NCBI GenBank assembly: GCA_965205905.1 | Contig: CBDBHZ010000012.1 | Span: forward strand, 248,001-312,000 | DNA: 64,000 bases | Direction: 5' to 3' | Source: JAHZMA01 sp965205905 | Lineage (GTDB): Bacteria > Pseudomonadota > Alphaproteobacteria > JABAAW01 > JAHZMA01 | Shown: positions 43,606 to 53,699 of the stretch, in pieces | Layout of the letters: every line of letters begins with the position of its first letter | Numbering within the stretch: the stretch's first letter is position 1 | The notes under the pieces: generated by a model | What the model was told of the DNA's origin: nothing | Databases searched by the model: none | Seen by the model: only the letters and a program-made list of their open reading frames with translations | Translations under genes and position numbers: made by a program

Positions 43606-45918
43606 TTAAAACGCAATGCCCAACGAGAATTCATAACGGTCAGTATAATCGGTTTCTTCATATTTTAAGGGGCGCGTCCATTCAAAACGGATAGGACCAA
43701 CGGGTGAATTCCATACCAAACCATAGCCCCATGCTTGCCGCAATGAACCCGTATCAATAATATCAGCATCATCATCATAGGCAAAATCTGTTTTGGTGGC
43801 AATGCCACTATCAATAAATAATGTGCCTTTTACATTGCTTTCAGGCGGGAAACCAATGGGAAAAAATGTTTCAACTGTGGCAGTGGCATATTGGGTTACG
43901 GGCAAATGCACGCCATTGGTGCGGTCATACGGTCCAACGCGCCCATACACAAAACCGCGCATATAAGTGCCGCCCACATAAAACGCATCAACCAGCCGTA
44001 ATTCGTCTCTGGTTGCTGTAATATGCCCCATGCGAAACCTAAAATCAATGATGCTATTGCGCGTAAGCGGGGTATAGGCACTATAGCGTAGCGCCGATTT
44101 AACATAGTGATTATCACCGCCAAAGCCACTATATTGTTGCGATATTGAAAGTAATGTGCCCATTGTAGGCGCGAAATTACTATCACGGGTATCACGCGAA
44201 AAGGCTTGCGTAACAGATGATGTAATATAAGTGCCCGCTTGTTGCTGAATAGAAATTGCTGATGTTGTTATCTTATCAATCAGGGTTTGATTTTGCGAAT
44301 AGCTAAGGGAATGCCGCCATTTACTTTGCCCAAGACGGTAGCTTAAACCGGCACTCACGCCGATTTCGGTGCGGTCGTAAAACCCTGAATCGGTTTCTGA
44401 ACGATAAATGCTATAATTGACATTCACGGGAAGTCCGCGATAATTGGGGCGCCCATTAGAGATTGAAAACACATTGCTTTGTTCGCTAACATTCAAGCTG
44501 ACACCAATCGAATTGCCGCGCCCGCCAAAATTACTTTCGCGCAAACCAAATCTGAGTGATGCGCCATTAAGCGAGCCATAACCGATACCTAAATTAAGAG
44601 ACCCCGTCAATTTTTCGCTAACAGTAATCCGTAAAACAACCTTATCGGGCTCTGAACCATCTATCAAATCAACGCTAACATCGTTAAAAAAGCCAGTAAA
44701 TTGCAAGGTGCGATTGATGCTATTCACGCGCGATGGCACAACGGGGTCGCCCTCGCTAACAGGTAGATATTGCCGAATAACCTTATCTAATGTGCGGGTG
44801 TTGCCCACAATTTCAATCCGTTCAATATAACGTTTGGGGGCACGGTCGATTTCGTAAGTAATGCTGATGGTGCGTGTTTCTAAATCGCGCTCTTCTTGAA
44901 TGGTGGCATCAGTAAATGGAAAACCATTGGCATGTAAATGATTGACTATCTGGGTTTGCAATGAATCAATATTATCCGAATGATACCAATCATTCACATC
45001 TAAATCAGCTTTGCGAATAACTTTTTGTAGCCCCTCATCATCATTGGCAAGGTTGGGTAATTTACTGTTAATTTTAATATCGCTAATTCTAAAACGGTTG
45101 CCCTCATCAACGGCAAAATTGATGGCAAAGAATTTTTGCGGACGGTTTAATTCAGCAATCGCTGAAGTTACATCAATATCGGGGAAGCCACGATTGCGAT
45201 AAAAACGCCTGACAACTTGCCTATCGCCCTCAATCCGTTCGGGGTCAAAATTAGTGCCAAAAAAGCGTAAGAAACGCCTCTCTTTAGAATAGATTTCGCG
45301 CTGTAACACAGCATCGGAATAAAAATCATTGCCAATAAATAGGATATGCTCAATCTTGGTTTTGCGCCCTTCGGCAATCTCAAATATCAGATTAACGCGG
45401 TTTTGTGGCAGACGAATAATTTTAGGCTCAATGCGAATCGCAAATCTGCCATAGCGTTGATAAATATTCAGCAAATGCCGCACATCTGCCTGCACCCGTG
45501 CCTGATTATAGGTTTGGCGCGGACGAATCCTTATCTCATTTTGCAAAATATCATCGGTAATCACGTTATTGCCCTCAAACGCGATTTGATTGATAATTGG
45601 TTGTTCTTTGATGGTAATCACCAAATCATTGCCCTCACGTTTCAGCGAGACATCTTCAAAATTACCAGTGGCATAGAGGGCTTTTAAGGCTTCATCCATT
45701 GTTTCTTCTGAAAACTCATCGCCAATAGCAATCGGCAGTTGCGATAAAAGGCTCAAGCCATCGGTGCGCTCGGCGCCCTTAATCACAATATCTTCAATAA
45801 TTTGCGAATATGCAGGCAGTGATACACAAAGCATTGCCATCAGCACCCATATTTTTATCATGAGCGTTAGGCGGTAAAGCAGGCATCTAACAGGCAGGAA
45901 TGATTTCATTGTTGGCAT
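43606..45918 (-). CDS. bamA: Outer-membrane assembly factor BamA
   Basis: 770 aa. Signal region at residues 10-38, five POTRA domains (about 39-430), then the 16-strand barrel with the conserved region YMRGF (VGGTYMRGFVYGRVGP, the VRGF/Y lid-lock motif variant) and C-terminal YEFSLGIAF ending in Phe. It folds beta-barrel proteins into the outer membrane. Seven bp after rseP, in the standard order. Confidence 0.95.
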   Translation of the reverse strand: MPTMKSFLPVRCLLYRLTLMIKIWVLMAMLCVSLPAYSQIIEDIVIKGAERTDGLSLLSQLPIAIGDEFSEETMDEALKALYATGNFEDVSLKREGNDLVITIKEQPIINQIAFEGNNVITDDILQNEIRIRPRQTYNQARVQADVRHLLNIYQRYGRFAIRIEPKIIRLPQNRVNLIFEIAEGRKTKIEHILFIGNDFYSDAVLQREIYSKERRFLRFFGTNFDPERIEGDRQVVRRFYRNRGFPDIDVTSAIAELNRPQKFFAINFAVDEGNRFRISDIKINSKLPNLANDDEGLQKVIRKADLDVNDWYHSDNIDSLQTQIVNHLHANGFPFTDATIQEERDLETRTISITYEIDRAPKRYIERIEIVGNTRTLDKVIRQYLPVSEGDPVVPSRVNSINRTLQFTGFFNDVSVDLIDGSEPDKVVLRITVSEKLTGSLNLGIGYGSLNGASLRFGLRESNFGGRGNSIGVSLNVSEQSNVFSISNGRPNYRGLPVNVNYSIYRSETDSGFYDRTEIGVSAGLSYRLGQSKWRHSLSYSQNQTLIDKITTSAISIQQQAGTYITSSVTQAFSRDTRDSNFAPTMGTLLSISQQYSGFGGDNHYVKSALRYSAYTPLTRNSIIDFRFRMGHITATRDELRLVDAFYVGGTYMRGFVYGRVGPYDRTNGVHLPVTQYATATVETFFPIGFPPESNVKGTLFIDSGIATKTDFAYDDDADIIDTGSLRQAWGYGLVWNSPVGPIRFEWTRPLKYEETDYTDRYEFSLGIAF

Positions 45919-45924
45919 TATTGC

Positions 45925-47094
45925 TTATAATGATAACACATCGTTAACGGTAACAAAGATGATAAGGGTCATGATACAGGCAAAGCCGAATCGTAACAAT
46001 TTTTCTTTCACCATATTTGGCATTGGTTTTCTAAAAATAATTTCGTAAAGAATAAACACCAAATGCCCACCATCTAATATCGGGATTGGCAGCAAATTAA
46101 TCAGCCCTAAATTGATAGAAAGCAGGGCGATAAAAAACAGCAGGCTAGCAAAGCCATTTTGCGCGAATGTTTTGGTGGTAACGGCAATTTTAATCGGGCC
46201 GCCCAATTCTGCATTATCACTTTTACCACTAACGATAGAGCCGATTGCTTTCAGATTTTCAACCGTAATCCAAAGCAGACTATCCGCGCCTAGAATAATC
46301 GCTTGCCCTAGCCCGACTTTAATCCATTCAGGTGGCACGCTTTGCACACCAATAAAATATGATGGGGCAGGGGGGGGCGTTGCATTATTATCCACATTGG
46401 CATCTGTATCAGCATCAATTCCATTACTATCAATGATGCGTAATTGTGGCACTACTGTTAATTGCACTATTTGTTCAGATTCACTGCCACGCTTAATATC
46501 AAAAGCGAGTGGCTTGCCCGCTGATTGGGTAACTGCTTGCACAATTTGTCCGAAATTACGAATTTTTTGCTGATTGACCGCAGTGATTTGGTCGCCTGCC
46601 CGTAAACCTGCTTGTTCTGCCGCACTATCACCTACGATTCGCTCAATCATCACGCCATTGATGCGTTCACTACTCACGCCCTGTATCAGCACATAAGCAG
46701 CAATCAGTACAAAGGCAAGCACAAAATTAGCGAAAGGCCCTGCCGCCACCACTGCCGCACGGGCATAGGGTGGTTTGGCAGCAAAAGAACGACTGGTATC
46801 ATTCTCGGCATTCTCTTCTTCACTGTTTTGCCCGCTAGTTTGTCCACTCATTTGTTCGCCATACATTGCCACATAGCCGCCTAAAGGTATCAGGCTAAGA
46901 CGATAACGTGTGCCAGTTTGCTTGCCCGTCCAGCCCCAAAGTTCAGGACCGAACCCGATTGAAAACACTTTCACGCCAATGCCATAGAAGCGCGCCACCA
47001 AGAAATGCCCCATCTCATGGATGAAGACAATCACGCAAATCACAAAAATAAAGGCGAGCGCGTTATTCCAAATTAAGTCAATAAAATTCATCAT
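45925..47094 (-). CDS. rseP: RIP metalloprotease RseP
   Basis: 389 aa site-2 protease. Zinc motif HEMGH in FIHEMGHFLVAR near residue 27, a single PDZ domain about 140-210, and the second active-site motif NLLPIPILDGGHL near 340. Cleaves membrane-bound anti-sigma factors or signal peptides. The 20-residue loop QMSGQTSGQNSEEENAENDT in the N-terminal third is an acidic insertion not typical of the family. Confidence 0.95.
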   Translation of the reverse strand: MMNFIDLIWNNALAFIFVICVIVFIHEMGHFLVARFYGIGVKVFSIGFGPELWGWTGKQTGTRYRLSLIPLGGYVAMYGEQMSGQTSGQNSEEENAENDTSRSFAAKPPYARAAVVAAGPFANFVLAFVLIAAYVLIQGVSSERINGVMIERIVGDSAAEQAGLRAGDQITAVNQQKIRNFGQIVQAVTQSAGKPLAFDIKRGSESEQIVQLTVVPQLRIIDSNGIDADTDANVDNNATPPPAPSYFIGVQSVPPEWIKVGLGQAIILGADSLLWITVENLKAIGSIVSGKSDNAELGGPIKIAVTTKTFAQNGFASLLFFIALLSINLGLINLLPIPILDGGHLVFILYEIIFRKPMPNMVKEKLLRFGFACIMTLIIFVTVNDVLSL

Positions 47095-47164
47095 TATGTT
47101 ATCCGTAGATTCTTTTGGGGTTTCGTTTGGGTTTTGTCGCGTATTATACTCTATCGATAGGCTA

Positions 47165-48316
47165 TCAGTCTATTTTTTTGATGCTATATTCTGTCATTTG
47201 TCGCGTTTTATTGTCGATTAAGATGACATCATCTAAATTTTGAGGCTCATCAGCATCATATTCATCTAATGCACGGGTAATCATATCGGTAATGGCAAGA
47301 TAGCTGATGCGATTCTGTAAAAACGCCTCAACCGCAATTTCGTTGGCGGCATTGAAGATAATCGCAGCTGCTTGCCCCGCTACTAGCACTTGTTCGGCAA
47401 GCTTGAGCGCAGGAAATTTAACCTTATCAGCCTCAAAAAAATCAAATTTCGGATTGCTTGTAAAATCAAACTGATGCTGCGGGGGCGCGGGCAACCGATG
47501 CGGATAGCTAAGCGTATAGGCAACGGGCAGATACATATTTGGCACTCCCATTTGCGCCAGAATCGACCCATCGCAATAGCGCACCATAGAATGAATAATT
47601 TGTTGCGGGTGAATAATCACCTTTAATTTTTCAGCTGGCATATTGAATAAATGCTTGGCTTCAATCAATTCTAACGCTTTATTCATCATGGTGGCAGAAT
47701 CGACCGAAATTTTTGCGCCCATCGTCCAATTTGGGTGTTTCACGGCTTGTTCGGGGGTGATATTTTGCATTTGTTGCTTCGTTAATTCGCGAAACGGACC
47801 ACCTGACGAGGTAAGAATAAGTTCAGCCACTTCATTTGGCTTATCACTCAACACTTGGAATATAGCATTATGCTCGCTATCAACGGGCAAAATCTCGCGC
47901 GCAGTTTGCATTAAAAACTTGCCCGCCATCACCAAACATTCCTTATTGGCAAGCGCAATTGATGCACCGCTTTTTGCCGCTTGTAATGTTGGCATCAAGC
48001 CCGCTGCTCCTACAATCGCCGCCAACACACGGTCGGCTTTTAAGCTTGCGGCTTCTAGCAATCCCTCTTTACCTGTGCTAAGGCGTGGCTGATATTTGGC
48101 AGATTTGATGGCGGATTTTAAGTCGGCAAAACACGCTTCATCACTTATCACCACCAATTCAGGTTTCAGCAAGTCGCTTATTTCAACCAGACGTGCAACA
48201 TTTTGATGCCCCGTTATCGCCACAATTTCAAACCTATCAAGATGATTTTGCAGAAACTCAACTGAAGCACTGCCGATAGAGCCAGTTGCACCTAATAATG
48301 TGATGCGGGAACGCAC
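47165..48316 (-). CDS. dxr: 1-deoxy-D-xylulose 5-phosphate reductoisomerase
   Basis: 383 aa. Second enzyme of the non-mevalonate isoprenoid pathway. NADPH motif GATGSIGSASVEF at the N-terminus, metal/substrate motifs LTSSGGPFR and KISVDSATMMNKALELIEA are intact. The start overlaps the cdsA stop by one base. A 70 bp gap separates it from rseP downstream. Confidence 0.96.
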   Translation of the reverse strand: MRSRITLLGATGSIGSASVEFLQNHLDRFEIVAITGHQNVARLVEISDLLKPELVVISDEACFADLKSAIKSAKYQPRLSTGKEGLLEAASLKADRVLAAIVGAAGLMPTLQAAKSGASIALANKECLVMAGKFLMQTAREILPVDSEHNAIFQVLSDKPNEVAELILTSSGGPFRELTKQQMQNITPEQAVKHPNWTMGAKISVDSATMMNKALELIEAKHLFNMPAEKLKVIIHPQQIIHSMVRYCDGSILAQMGVPNMYLPVAYTLSYPHRLPAPPQHQFDFTSNPKFDFFEADKVKFPALKLAEQVLVAGQAAAIIFNAANEIAVEAFLQNRISYLAITDMITRALDEYDADEPQNLDDVILIDNKTRQMTEYSIKKID

Positions 48317-49464
48317 TAATTAAGCCATTCTGCAATCTTTAACGCCACAAATGCCGCTGGGCTTGCCATTAAAAAACCATCAATTCTATCGAGCACACCG
48401 CCATGACCGGGGATGATATTGCCAGAATCTTTCACATTGGCACGGCGTTTCAGCATGGATTCAAATAAATCACCCACTTGCGCCATGATAGAGACAAGCA
48501 GGCTTAAAAAGATAAAGAATAAGATAGGCTTGCCATCAATGCCCGCATATAAAAAGCCGATAACACCCGCAGCACCTAACGCACAGAGACTGCCTGAAAA
48601 TGTTTTATTCGGGCTGATTGAGGGCGCTAATTTTGCACCGCCAAAGGCACGTCCGCCAATAAAGGCGGCAATATCGGTGGCGATAACGGTTAGCACCAAC
48701 CATAAAGTTGCCAATGCGCCAAAATTATCGTGAATCCAACTAAAACTAAGGGCTGCCACAAATAAATAACTAAATCCGATTTGATTATGAAAAGCGCGTT
48801 CAACCGATGGTTTGGGAATGAAAATATCAATGAATAGAAATAGGGTGATAAGGGCAGGGGCGGCTGGCCCTAATGGGCGCATCAATAGCATGGTTGCCGC
48901 AATAGATAATGTTAATGTGAGACGTTTTTGAGTGAACACGCCGCTTGGTGCAAGCCCGCCCCATTCCCATGCGCTAATGGTCATCACCACTATCATCAAT
49001 AATTGTAACGGCCAACCGCCAAATATAATGACTGGCACGGCGATTAATATCATAATGACTGATGAAAAAAACCGATTGGCAAAATTTTGGTCTTCAACAA
49101 TTCTATCGGCAAGATAGCGATAATTCTCGCGCAACCAACGGTCAGGATTGCGGACAGGAAGCAACATTTCCCAAATCACTTTGCCTAATAATTTTACGCC
49201 TTTGCCTATCGCTGTTAAGCCCTTACCCATCCATTTTTGCAAATAGTAACCCCCATATTCAAAGCCCTTATCCATCGCCCTAAATGGCGAGGCAACCACA
49301 ACCTTTAAGATTTTGTAAATGCCACCCAATGATGATTTTAAGATTTTTACAGGTGCTGATAACAAAAATTTAAGAGCGCGTTTTAAGGGAGTGATAATAT
49401 TATTCAGCCAGATGAAAGGCGATTTAATGATTTTCATCATTGATTTAAAAAGTCGTTTTATCAT
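48316..49464 (-). CDS. cdsA: Phosphatidate cytidylyltransferase with long N-terminal extension
   Basis: 382 aa; the usual length is about 270-285. The conserved integral membrane enzyme (CDP-diacylglycerol synthesis) begins near residue 130 and ends with the signature KRRANVKDSGNIIPGHGG, then VLDRIDGFLMA. The first ~115 residues are basic and amphipathic (KSMMKIIKSPFIWLNN, KFLLSAPVKILKSSLGG, VVVASPFRAMDKGFEYGG), suggesting repeated helices lying on the membrane. The gene overlaps uppS by 4 bp and dxr by 1 bp, so the extension is read in frame. Confidence 0.93.
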   Translation of the reverse strand: MIKRLFKSMMKIIKSPFIWLNNIITPLKRALKFLLSAPVKILKSSLGGIYKILKVVVASPFRAMDKGFEYGGYYLQKWMGKGLTAIGKGVKLLGKVIWEMLLPVRNPDRWLRENYRYLADRIVEDQNFANRFFSSVIMILIAVPVIIFGGWPLQLLMIVVMTISAWEWGGLAPSGVFTQKRLTLTLSIAATMLLMRPLGPAAPALITLFLFIDIFIPKPSVERAFHNQIGFSYLFVAALSFSWIHDNFGALATLWLVLTVIATDIAAFIGGRAFGGAKLAPSISPNKTFSGSLCALGAAGVIGFLYAGIDGKPILFFIFLSLLVSIMAQVGDLFESMLKRRANVKDSGNIIPGHGGVLDRIDGFLMASPAAFVALKIAEWLN

Positions 49465-50267
49465 TGTGCCAGCTCCTTATTTGCTTCCTTATTTGGTTTG
49501 CTATTTTGTCCGCCATTACTTGTTTTGAGGGGCATTGCCTCGCTATTGCCAAATCTTCTTTTGCGGGTGCGGTAAAATTCCACCGCCTCAAAAAAATCCT
49601 GTTTGCTAAAATTAGGCCATAAAATATCAGTAAAATACCATTCGCTATAGGCAGATTGCCATAGTAAAAAATTGCTAATACGCCTTTCACCACCCGTGCG
49701 GATAATCAATTCAGGCTCTGGCATATCGGCAGTATAGAGCAAAGACTCAAATTCCCTCTCGTCTAATTTACTGATTATTTCAGGGTTTTGCAATGCTTTT
49801 TGGGTAAATTTTTTCACCGCATTGATGATTTCCGCCCGTCCGCCATAATTCAGCGCGGCACAAACTGTTATCCTATCACCATTTGCACTTTTTTTCATCA
49901 GTGAGTTCAGCATTTTTTGAGTCTTGGCAGGCAATGCTGATAAATCGCCAATGCAGGTGAAACGGATATTCTCGCGTAAAAATTCTTGCTCTTTATCGCT
50001 GATAAAACTTTCAATCAGTTGAAACAAACCGCTGACTTCTTGCTTGGGGCGTAGCCAGTTTTCGGTAGAAAAAGTGTAAAGGGTTAAATAATCAATTTTC
50101 AACTCAAGCGCGGCTTTGATGATATCCGATACTGTTTCAACCCCTTTTTTATGCCCATAAAGTCGTTCTTTGGTCTGGTTTTCAGCCCATCTGCCATTGC
50201 CATCCATGATGATACCAACATGATTGGGGATAGGGTTAAGAATGGCAAGTTTAGGTTTCATCAGCAC
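49461..50267 (-). CDS. uppS: Undecaprenyl diphosphate synthase
   Basis: 268 aa cis-prenyltransferase making the lipid carrier for peptidoglycan and LPS. Catalytic Asp in IMDGNGRWA, LTLYTFSTENW, and C-terminal PELIIRTGGERRISNFLLWQ are all present. An extra Asn/Lys-rich tail of about 20 residues follows. Directly adjacent to frr and overlapping cdsA by 4 bp. Confidence 0.95.
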   Translation of the reverse strand: MLMKPKLAILNPIPNHVGIIMDGNGRWAENQTKERLYGHKKGVETVSDIIKAALELKIDYLTLYTFSTENWLRPKQEVSGLFQLIESFISDKEQEFLRENIRFTCIGDLSALPAKTQKMLNSLMKKSANGDRITVCAALNYGGRAEIINAVKKFTQKALQNPEIISKLDEREFESLLYTADMPEPELIIRTGGERRISNFLLWQSAYSEWYFTDILWPNFSKQDFFEAVEFYRTRKRRFGNSEAMPLKTSNGGQNSKPNKEANKELAQ

Positions 50268-50822
50268 TTATATTTGCAGCATGTCTTTTTCTTTATCGGC
50301 TAACGCCTTATCAATCTTGCTGATAAAATCATCAGTCAGCTTTTGCAACTTATCAGCATTGCGGTGCATTTCATCTTCGGATATATCGCTGGCTTTTTCC
50401 ATTTTCTTCAGATTATCCATGCCTTCACGCCGAATATTCCGAACAGCAACTCTGCCATTTTCAGCATATTTTCCCGCAACTTTTACCAATTCACGCCTGC
50501 GCTCTTCATTCAATTCGGGCATTGTGATGCGGATAACCGCGCCTTCGGTTTGCGGATTTAAGCCCAAATTGGATTCCATAATTCCTTTTTCAACCGCGCC
50601 CACCATGCCTTGGTCCCAAACATTAATGCTTAAAGTTCGGGCATCTAGCACCGAAATAGTGGCAACATGGGTAAGCCCCATCTTACTGCCATAGGCATCT
50701 ACCTGCACGGGGTCTAAAAAGTTTTGCGATGCGCGCCCCGTTCGCAAAGATGATAATTCACGGGTAAAAACCTCTAATGCTTTTTCCATTTTGGTCTTAA
50801 TATCTGCTTCATTCCACATCAT
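50268..50822 (-). CDS. frr: Ribosome recycling factor
   Basis: 184 aa, normal length. Works with EF-G to split post-termination ribosomes. SLRTGRAS near residue 27 and the C-terminal three-helix bundle (VRNIRREGMDNLKKMEK) match the family. Placed between pyrH and uppS as in most alphaproteobacteria. Confidence 0.96.
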   Translation of the reverse strand: MMWNEADIKTKMEKALEVFTRELSSLRTGRASQNFLDPVQVDAYGSKMGLTHVATISVLDARTLSINVWDQGMVGAVEKGIMESNLGLNPQTEGAVIRITMPELNEERRRELVKVAGKYAENGRVAVRNIRREGMDNLKKMEKASDISEDEMHRNADKLQKLTDDFISKIDKALADKEKDMLQI

Positions 50823-50848
50823 GATGCTCCTTTTAATTCCTTGATATT

Positions 50849-51574
50849 TCAGTTGCTGATAATAGTAAATCTTCCGTCATTATTCAGCAAGTTTTTTAAT
50901 GGATTTTCCTGATTAAAATTTAATACCGCAATTTTCAGATTATTTTCTTGTGCGATGGTAAAAGCGGATTTATCCATGATTTTCAAATTTTTATCTAATG
51001 CCGTTTGATAGGTAAGATGCTTGTAATGTTTGGCTTCTGGATTTTTTTCGGGGTCAGAATCATACACGCCATCTACTTTGGTAGCTTTCACCACATAGTC
51101 GCAATCAAGCTCTAACCCGCGCACCACGCAAGTGGTATCGGTGGTGAAATAGGGCTGCCCCAATCCGCCCGCTAACAGTAAAATTTTACCCGATTCTAAC
51201 GCACTCACCCCAAGTAAACGGTTGAAACCCTGCGCGATACCAGCCACTTCAATCGATGATAATATTTTCGCCTTTTTGCCCAATGCCAATGCGCCAATCA
51301 TGCTTTGCAAGGCGGTGATATTCAATATCGTCGCCATCATTCCAATTCTATCGGCATCGGCACGGGGTAAATTCTGCGCTTTATCAGTGGCGATAAACTT
51401 CTTACCACGCATGATATTACCACCGCCACATACCACCGCAACCTGACACGATTCAGCAATGTTAATCAATTTACGTGCTGTTTGTTCAAGCGCATCATTA
51501 TCAATACCGATACCAGAAGCATCGCTGAGAGATTCGCCTGAAATTTTAAGCAAAATGCGGGTGTTTTTGGTCAT
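50849..51574 (-). CDS. pyrH: Uridylate kinase PyrH
   Basis: 241 aa from ATG 51574 (a GTG three codons earlier at 51583 is possible). Converts UMP to UDP. LKISGESL at the N-terminus, GGGNIMRG, and TDTTCVVRGLELDCD with KATKVDGVYDSDP match the amino-acid-kinase fold of bacterial UMP kinases. The position between tsf and frr is standard. Confidence 0.95.
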   Translation of the reverse strand: MTKNTRILLKISGESLSDASGIGIDNDALEQTARKLINIAESCQVAVVCGGGNIMRGKKFIATDKAQNLPRADADRIGMMATILNITALQSMIGALALGKKAKILSSIEVAGIAQGFNRLLGVSALESGKILLLAGGLGQPYFTTDTTCVVRGLELDCDYVVKATKVDGVYDSDPEKNPEAKHYKHLTYQTALDKNLKIMDKSAFTIAQENNLKIAVLNFNQENPLKNLLNNDGRFTIISN

Positions 51575-51598
51575 AGAACGCACCCCATCATGGTGGGT

Positions 51599-52525
51599 TT
51601 AACCCTTAACCACAGACGCCACTTCACTGGCAAAATCAGTTTCTTCTTTTTCAACCCCTTCGCCAAGTTGAAAACGAACAAAGCCTTTGAGGGCAATATC
51701 AGCACCGATTTCTTTGCCAAGCGCGGCAAGCAGGTTAGAGATTTTACTTTCGCCATCCATCACAAAAATCTGTTCTAATAACACTGCTTCTTCGTAATAT
51801 TTGCGTAATCTGCCTTCCACCATTTTACCGATAATTTCTTCGGGCTTGCCTGATGCACGGGCTTGTTCAGTCAAAACAGCACGTTCGCGGTCAAGCGCGG
51901 TTGCGTCAACGGTATCTACCGAGAGAAATTCAGGACGCGCCGCCGCCACATGCATGGCGATTTTATGCCCTAATTCGCGCAATTTAGCTTCATCGCCACT
52001 GCTTTCAAGCGCAATCAACACGCCAATCTTGCCCATATCATCGCGCAATGCCGAATGGATATAGCTCACCACCACACCCTCGCTCACCTCAAGATAATCA
52101 CTGCGGCGCACCGACATATTCTCGCCAATGGTTGCGATATGATGGGTTAGCTGTTCGCTGAAACTCTTATCGCTGTTGGGGTATGCGCTATCAAGCACTG
52201 CCTGCATATCGCCTTTATGGGTGAGGGAGGCTTGGGCGGTATCGCCAACAAAGCTTTGAAAATGTTCGTTACGGGCAACAAAATCAGTCTCGGCATTTAC
52301 CTCAACACATGCACCCATAGTGCCAGAAGTTGTTACTGCCACCAACCCTTCGGCCGCCACGCGCCCTGATTTTTTCTGTGCGCTTGCCAAACCATTTTTC
52401 CGCAACCAATCGACTGCTTCTTCCAAATTGCCATCAGTTTCATTGAGTGCTTTTTTGCAATCCATCATGCCTGCGCCAGTTTTGACACGCAATTCTTTGA
52501 CCAATGATGCTGTAATTTCAGCCAT
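51599..52525 (-). CDS. tsf: Elongation factor Ts
   Basis: 308 aa, full length. Nucleotide exchange factor for EF-Tu. N-terminal ITASLVKELRVKTGAGMMDC, then KKALNETDGNLEEAVDWLR, the TDFVARNEHF core and the C-terminal LLEQIFVMD region are conserved. It follows rpsB after 2 bp. Confidence 0.96.
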   Translation of the reverse strand: MAEITASLVKELRVKTGAGMMDCKKALNETDGNLEEAVDWLRKNGLASAQKKSGRVAAEGLVAVTTSGTMGACVEVNAETDFVARNEHFQSFVGDTAQASLTHKGDMQAVLDSAYPNSDKSFSEQLTHHIATIGENMSVRRSDYLEVSEGVVVSYIHSALRDDMGKIGVLIALESSGDEAKLRELGHKIAMHVAAARPEFLSVDTVDATALDRERAVLTEQARASGKPEEIIGKMVEGRLRKYYEEAVLLEQIFVMDGESKISNLLAALGKEIGADIALKGFVRFQLGEGVEKEETDFASEVASVVKG

Positions 52526-52527
52526 AT

Positions 52528-53538
52528 CTATTTATCCTCTTTTTCAGTTTTGGGTTTTGCAACTTTAGGCTTTTCCACTTTCGGAGTATCAGCTTTTACT
52601 GGCTTATCCGCTTTTGGTGTATCCGTTTTCACGTCAGCTTTTACCTTATCCGCTGGTGCGGGCTTGTCAGCTTTAGGTTTGTCATATCGCGGTTTATCAC
52701 CTCTGGGTTTATCGCCTCTTGGTTTATCACTGCGGGGCTTATCACCTCTGGGCTTGTCGCTATTATATGGTTTTGGCTTTCTTGTGCGCATCGTATCTTT
52801 TGATGTATCAGGATTCGAATCCGCACCCAAATCAACACCCATTTGGCTCATTTGATTTTTCATACCGTCCAAAATCGCTTCTTTTGCCAAACGGCAATAA
52901 AGTTTAATGGCGCGCAATGAATCATCATTGCCATAGATAGGGTAATCAATGCCTTCAGGGTTGCAATTTGTATCGATAATCGCCACCACAGGAATTTTCA
53001 GCACTCTGGCTTCAGCAATCGCGGTTGCTTCTTTGTTGATATCAACCACAAAAAGCACGTCAGGTTGCGAGCCCATTTCGCTGATACCGCCTAGCACCAA
53101 TTCTAGCTTGGTTTTCTTACGCATGATGGTAATCAGTTCTTTTTTGGTAAGTCCTGTATCTTCATCGTCCAGTTGCTTTTGCAATTTTTTCATATTGCTG
53201 ATGGAATTCAAGATGGTTTGCCAGTTGGTAATCATGCCACCTAACCAGCGGTGATTCACGTAATATTGTCCCGAATCAATGGCGGTGTTTTTGATGGTTT
53301 CACGCGCTTGCATTTTAGTGCCAACGAATAAAATTCTGCCACCGCTTGCGGCAATTTCGTTTAAGAATTGTAAGGCACGGCTTAATTGCGGTGCGCTATG
53401 GTCAAGATTGATGATGTGAATCCCATTACGCTCACCGAAAATATACGGTTTCATTTTAGGATTCCAAAGACGGGTTGTATGTCCGAAATGCACGCCTGCT
53501 TCCACAAGTTCGCGCATGGTAAAATCTGGCACTGCCAT
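52528..53538 (-). CDS. rpsB: 30S ribosomal protein S2 with long repetitive C-terminal tail
   Basis: 336 aa against roughly 240-270 for most S2 proteins. Residues 1-235 are ordinary S2 (VEAGVHFGHTTRLWNPKM, RWLGGMITNW, IPVVAIIDTNCNPEGIDYPI). From about 250 the tail is made of Lys/Asp/Pro repeats, first five-residue units of the type DKPRG (six to seven, DNA 52660-52760 in 15-bp periods), then KADKP/KVEKP units. The tail is probably disordered and strongly charged. First gene of the rpsB-tsf-pyrH-frr run. Confidence 0.95.
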   Translation of the reverse strand: MAVPDFTMRELVEAGVHFGHTTRLWNPKMKPYIFGERNGIHIINLDHSAPQLSRALQFLNEIAASGGRILFVGTKMQARETIKNTAIDSGQYYVNHRWLGGMITNWQTILNSISNMKKLQKQLDDEDTGLTKKELITIMRKKTKLELVLGGISEMGSQPDVLFVVDINKEATAIAEARVLKIPVVAIIDTNCNPEGIDYPIYGNDDSLRAIKLYCRLAKEAILDGMKNQMSQMGVDLGADSNPDTSKDTMRTRKPKPYNSDKPRGDKPRSDKPRGDKPRGDKPRYDKPKADKPAPADKVKADVKTDTPKADKPVKADTPKVEKPKVAKPKTEKEDK

Positions 53539-53699
53539 TATATAAAGCTCCCTTTAGCAATATTTCGGTTGAACCACCATAGAGAATAGTTGAAAAATCA
53601 ACACCGAAACGGAAAACTCTATGTGAGAAATAACGCAACATCATTGTTGCAAGATTGTTATAGCGTAGTTTTTATTAAAAGTAAAGCGTAAAAAATAGT

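Noticed and set aside
52550..52855. Gly/Leu/Ser repeat frame opposite rpsB
   Set aside because: Antisense shadow of the DKPRG repeats in the S2 tail.
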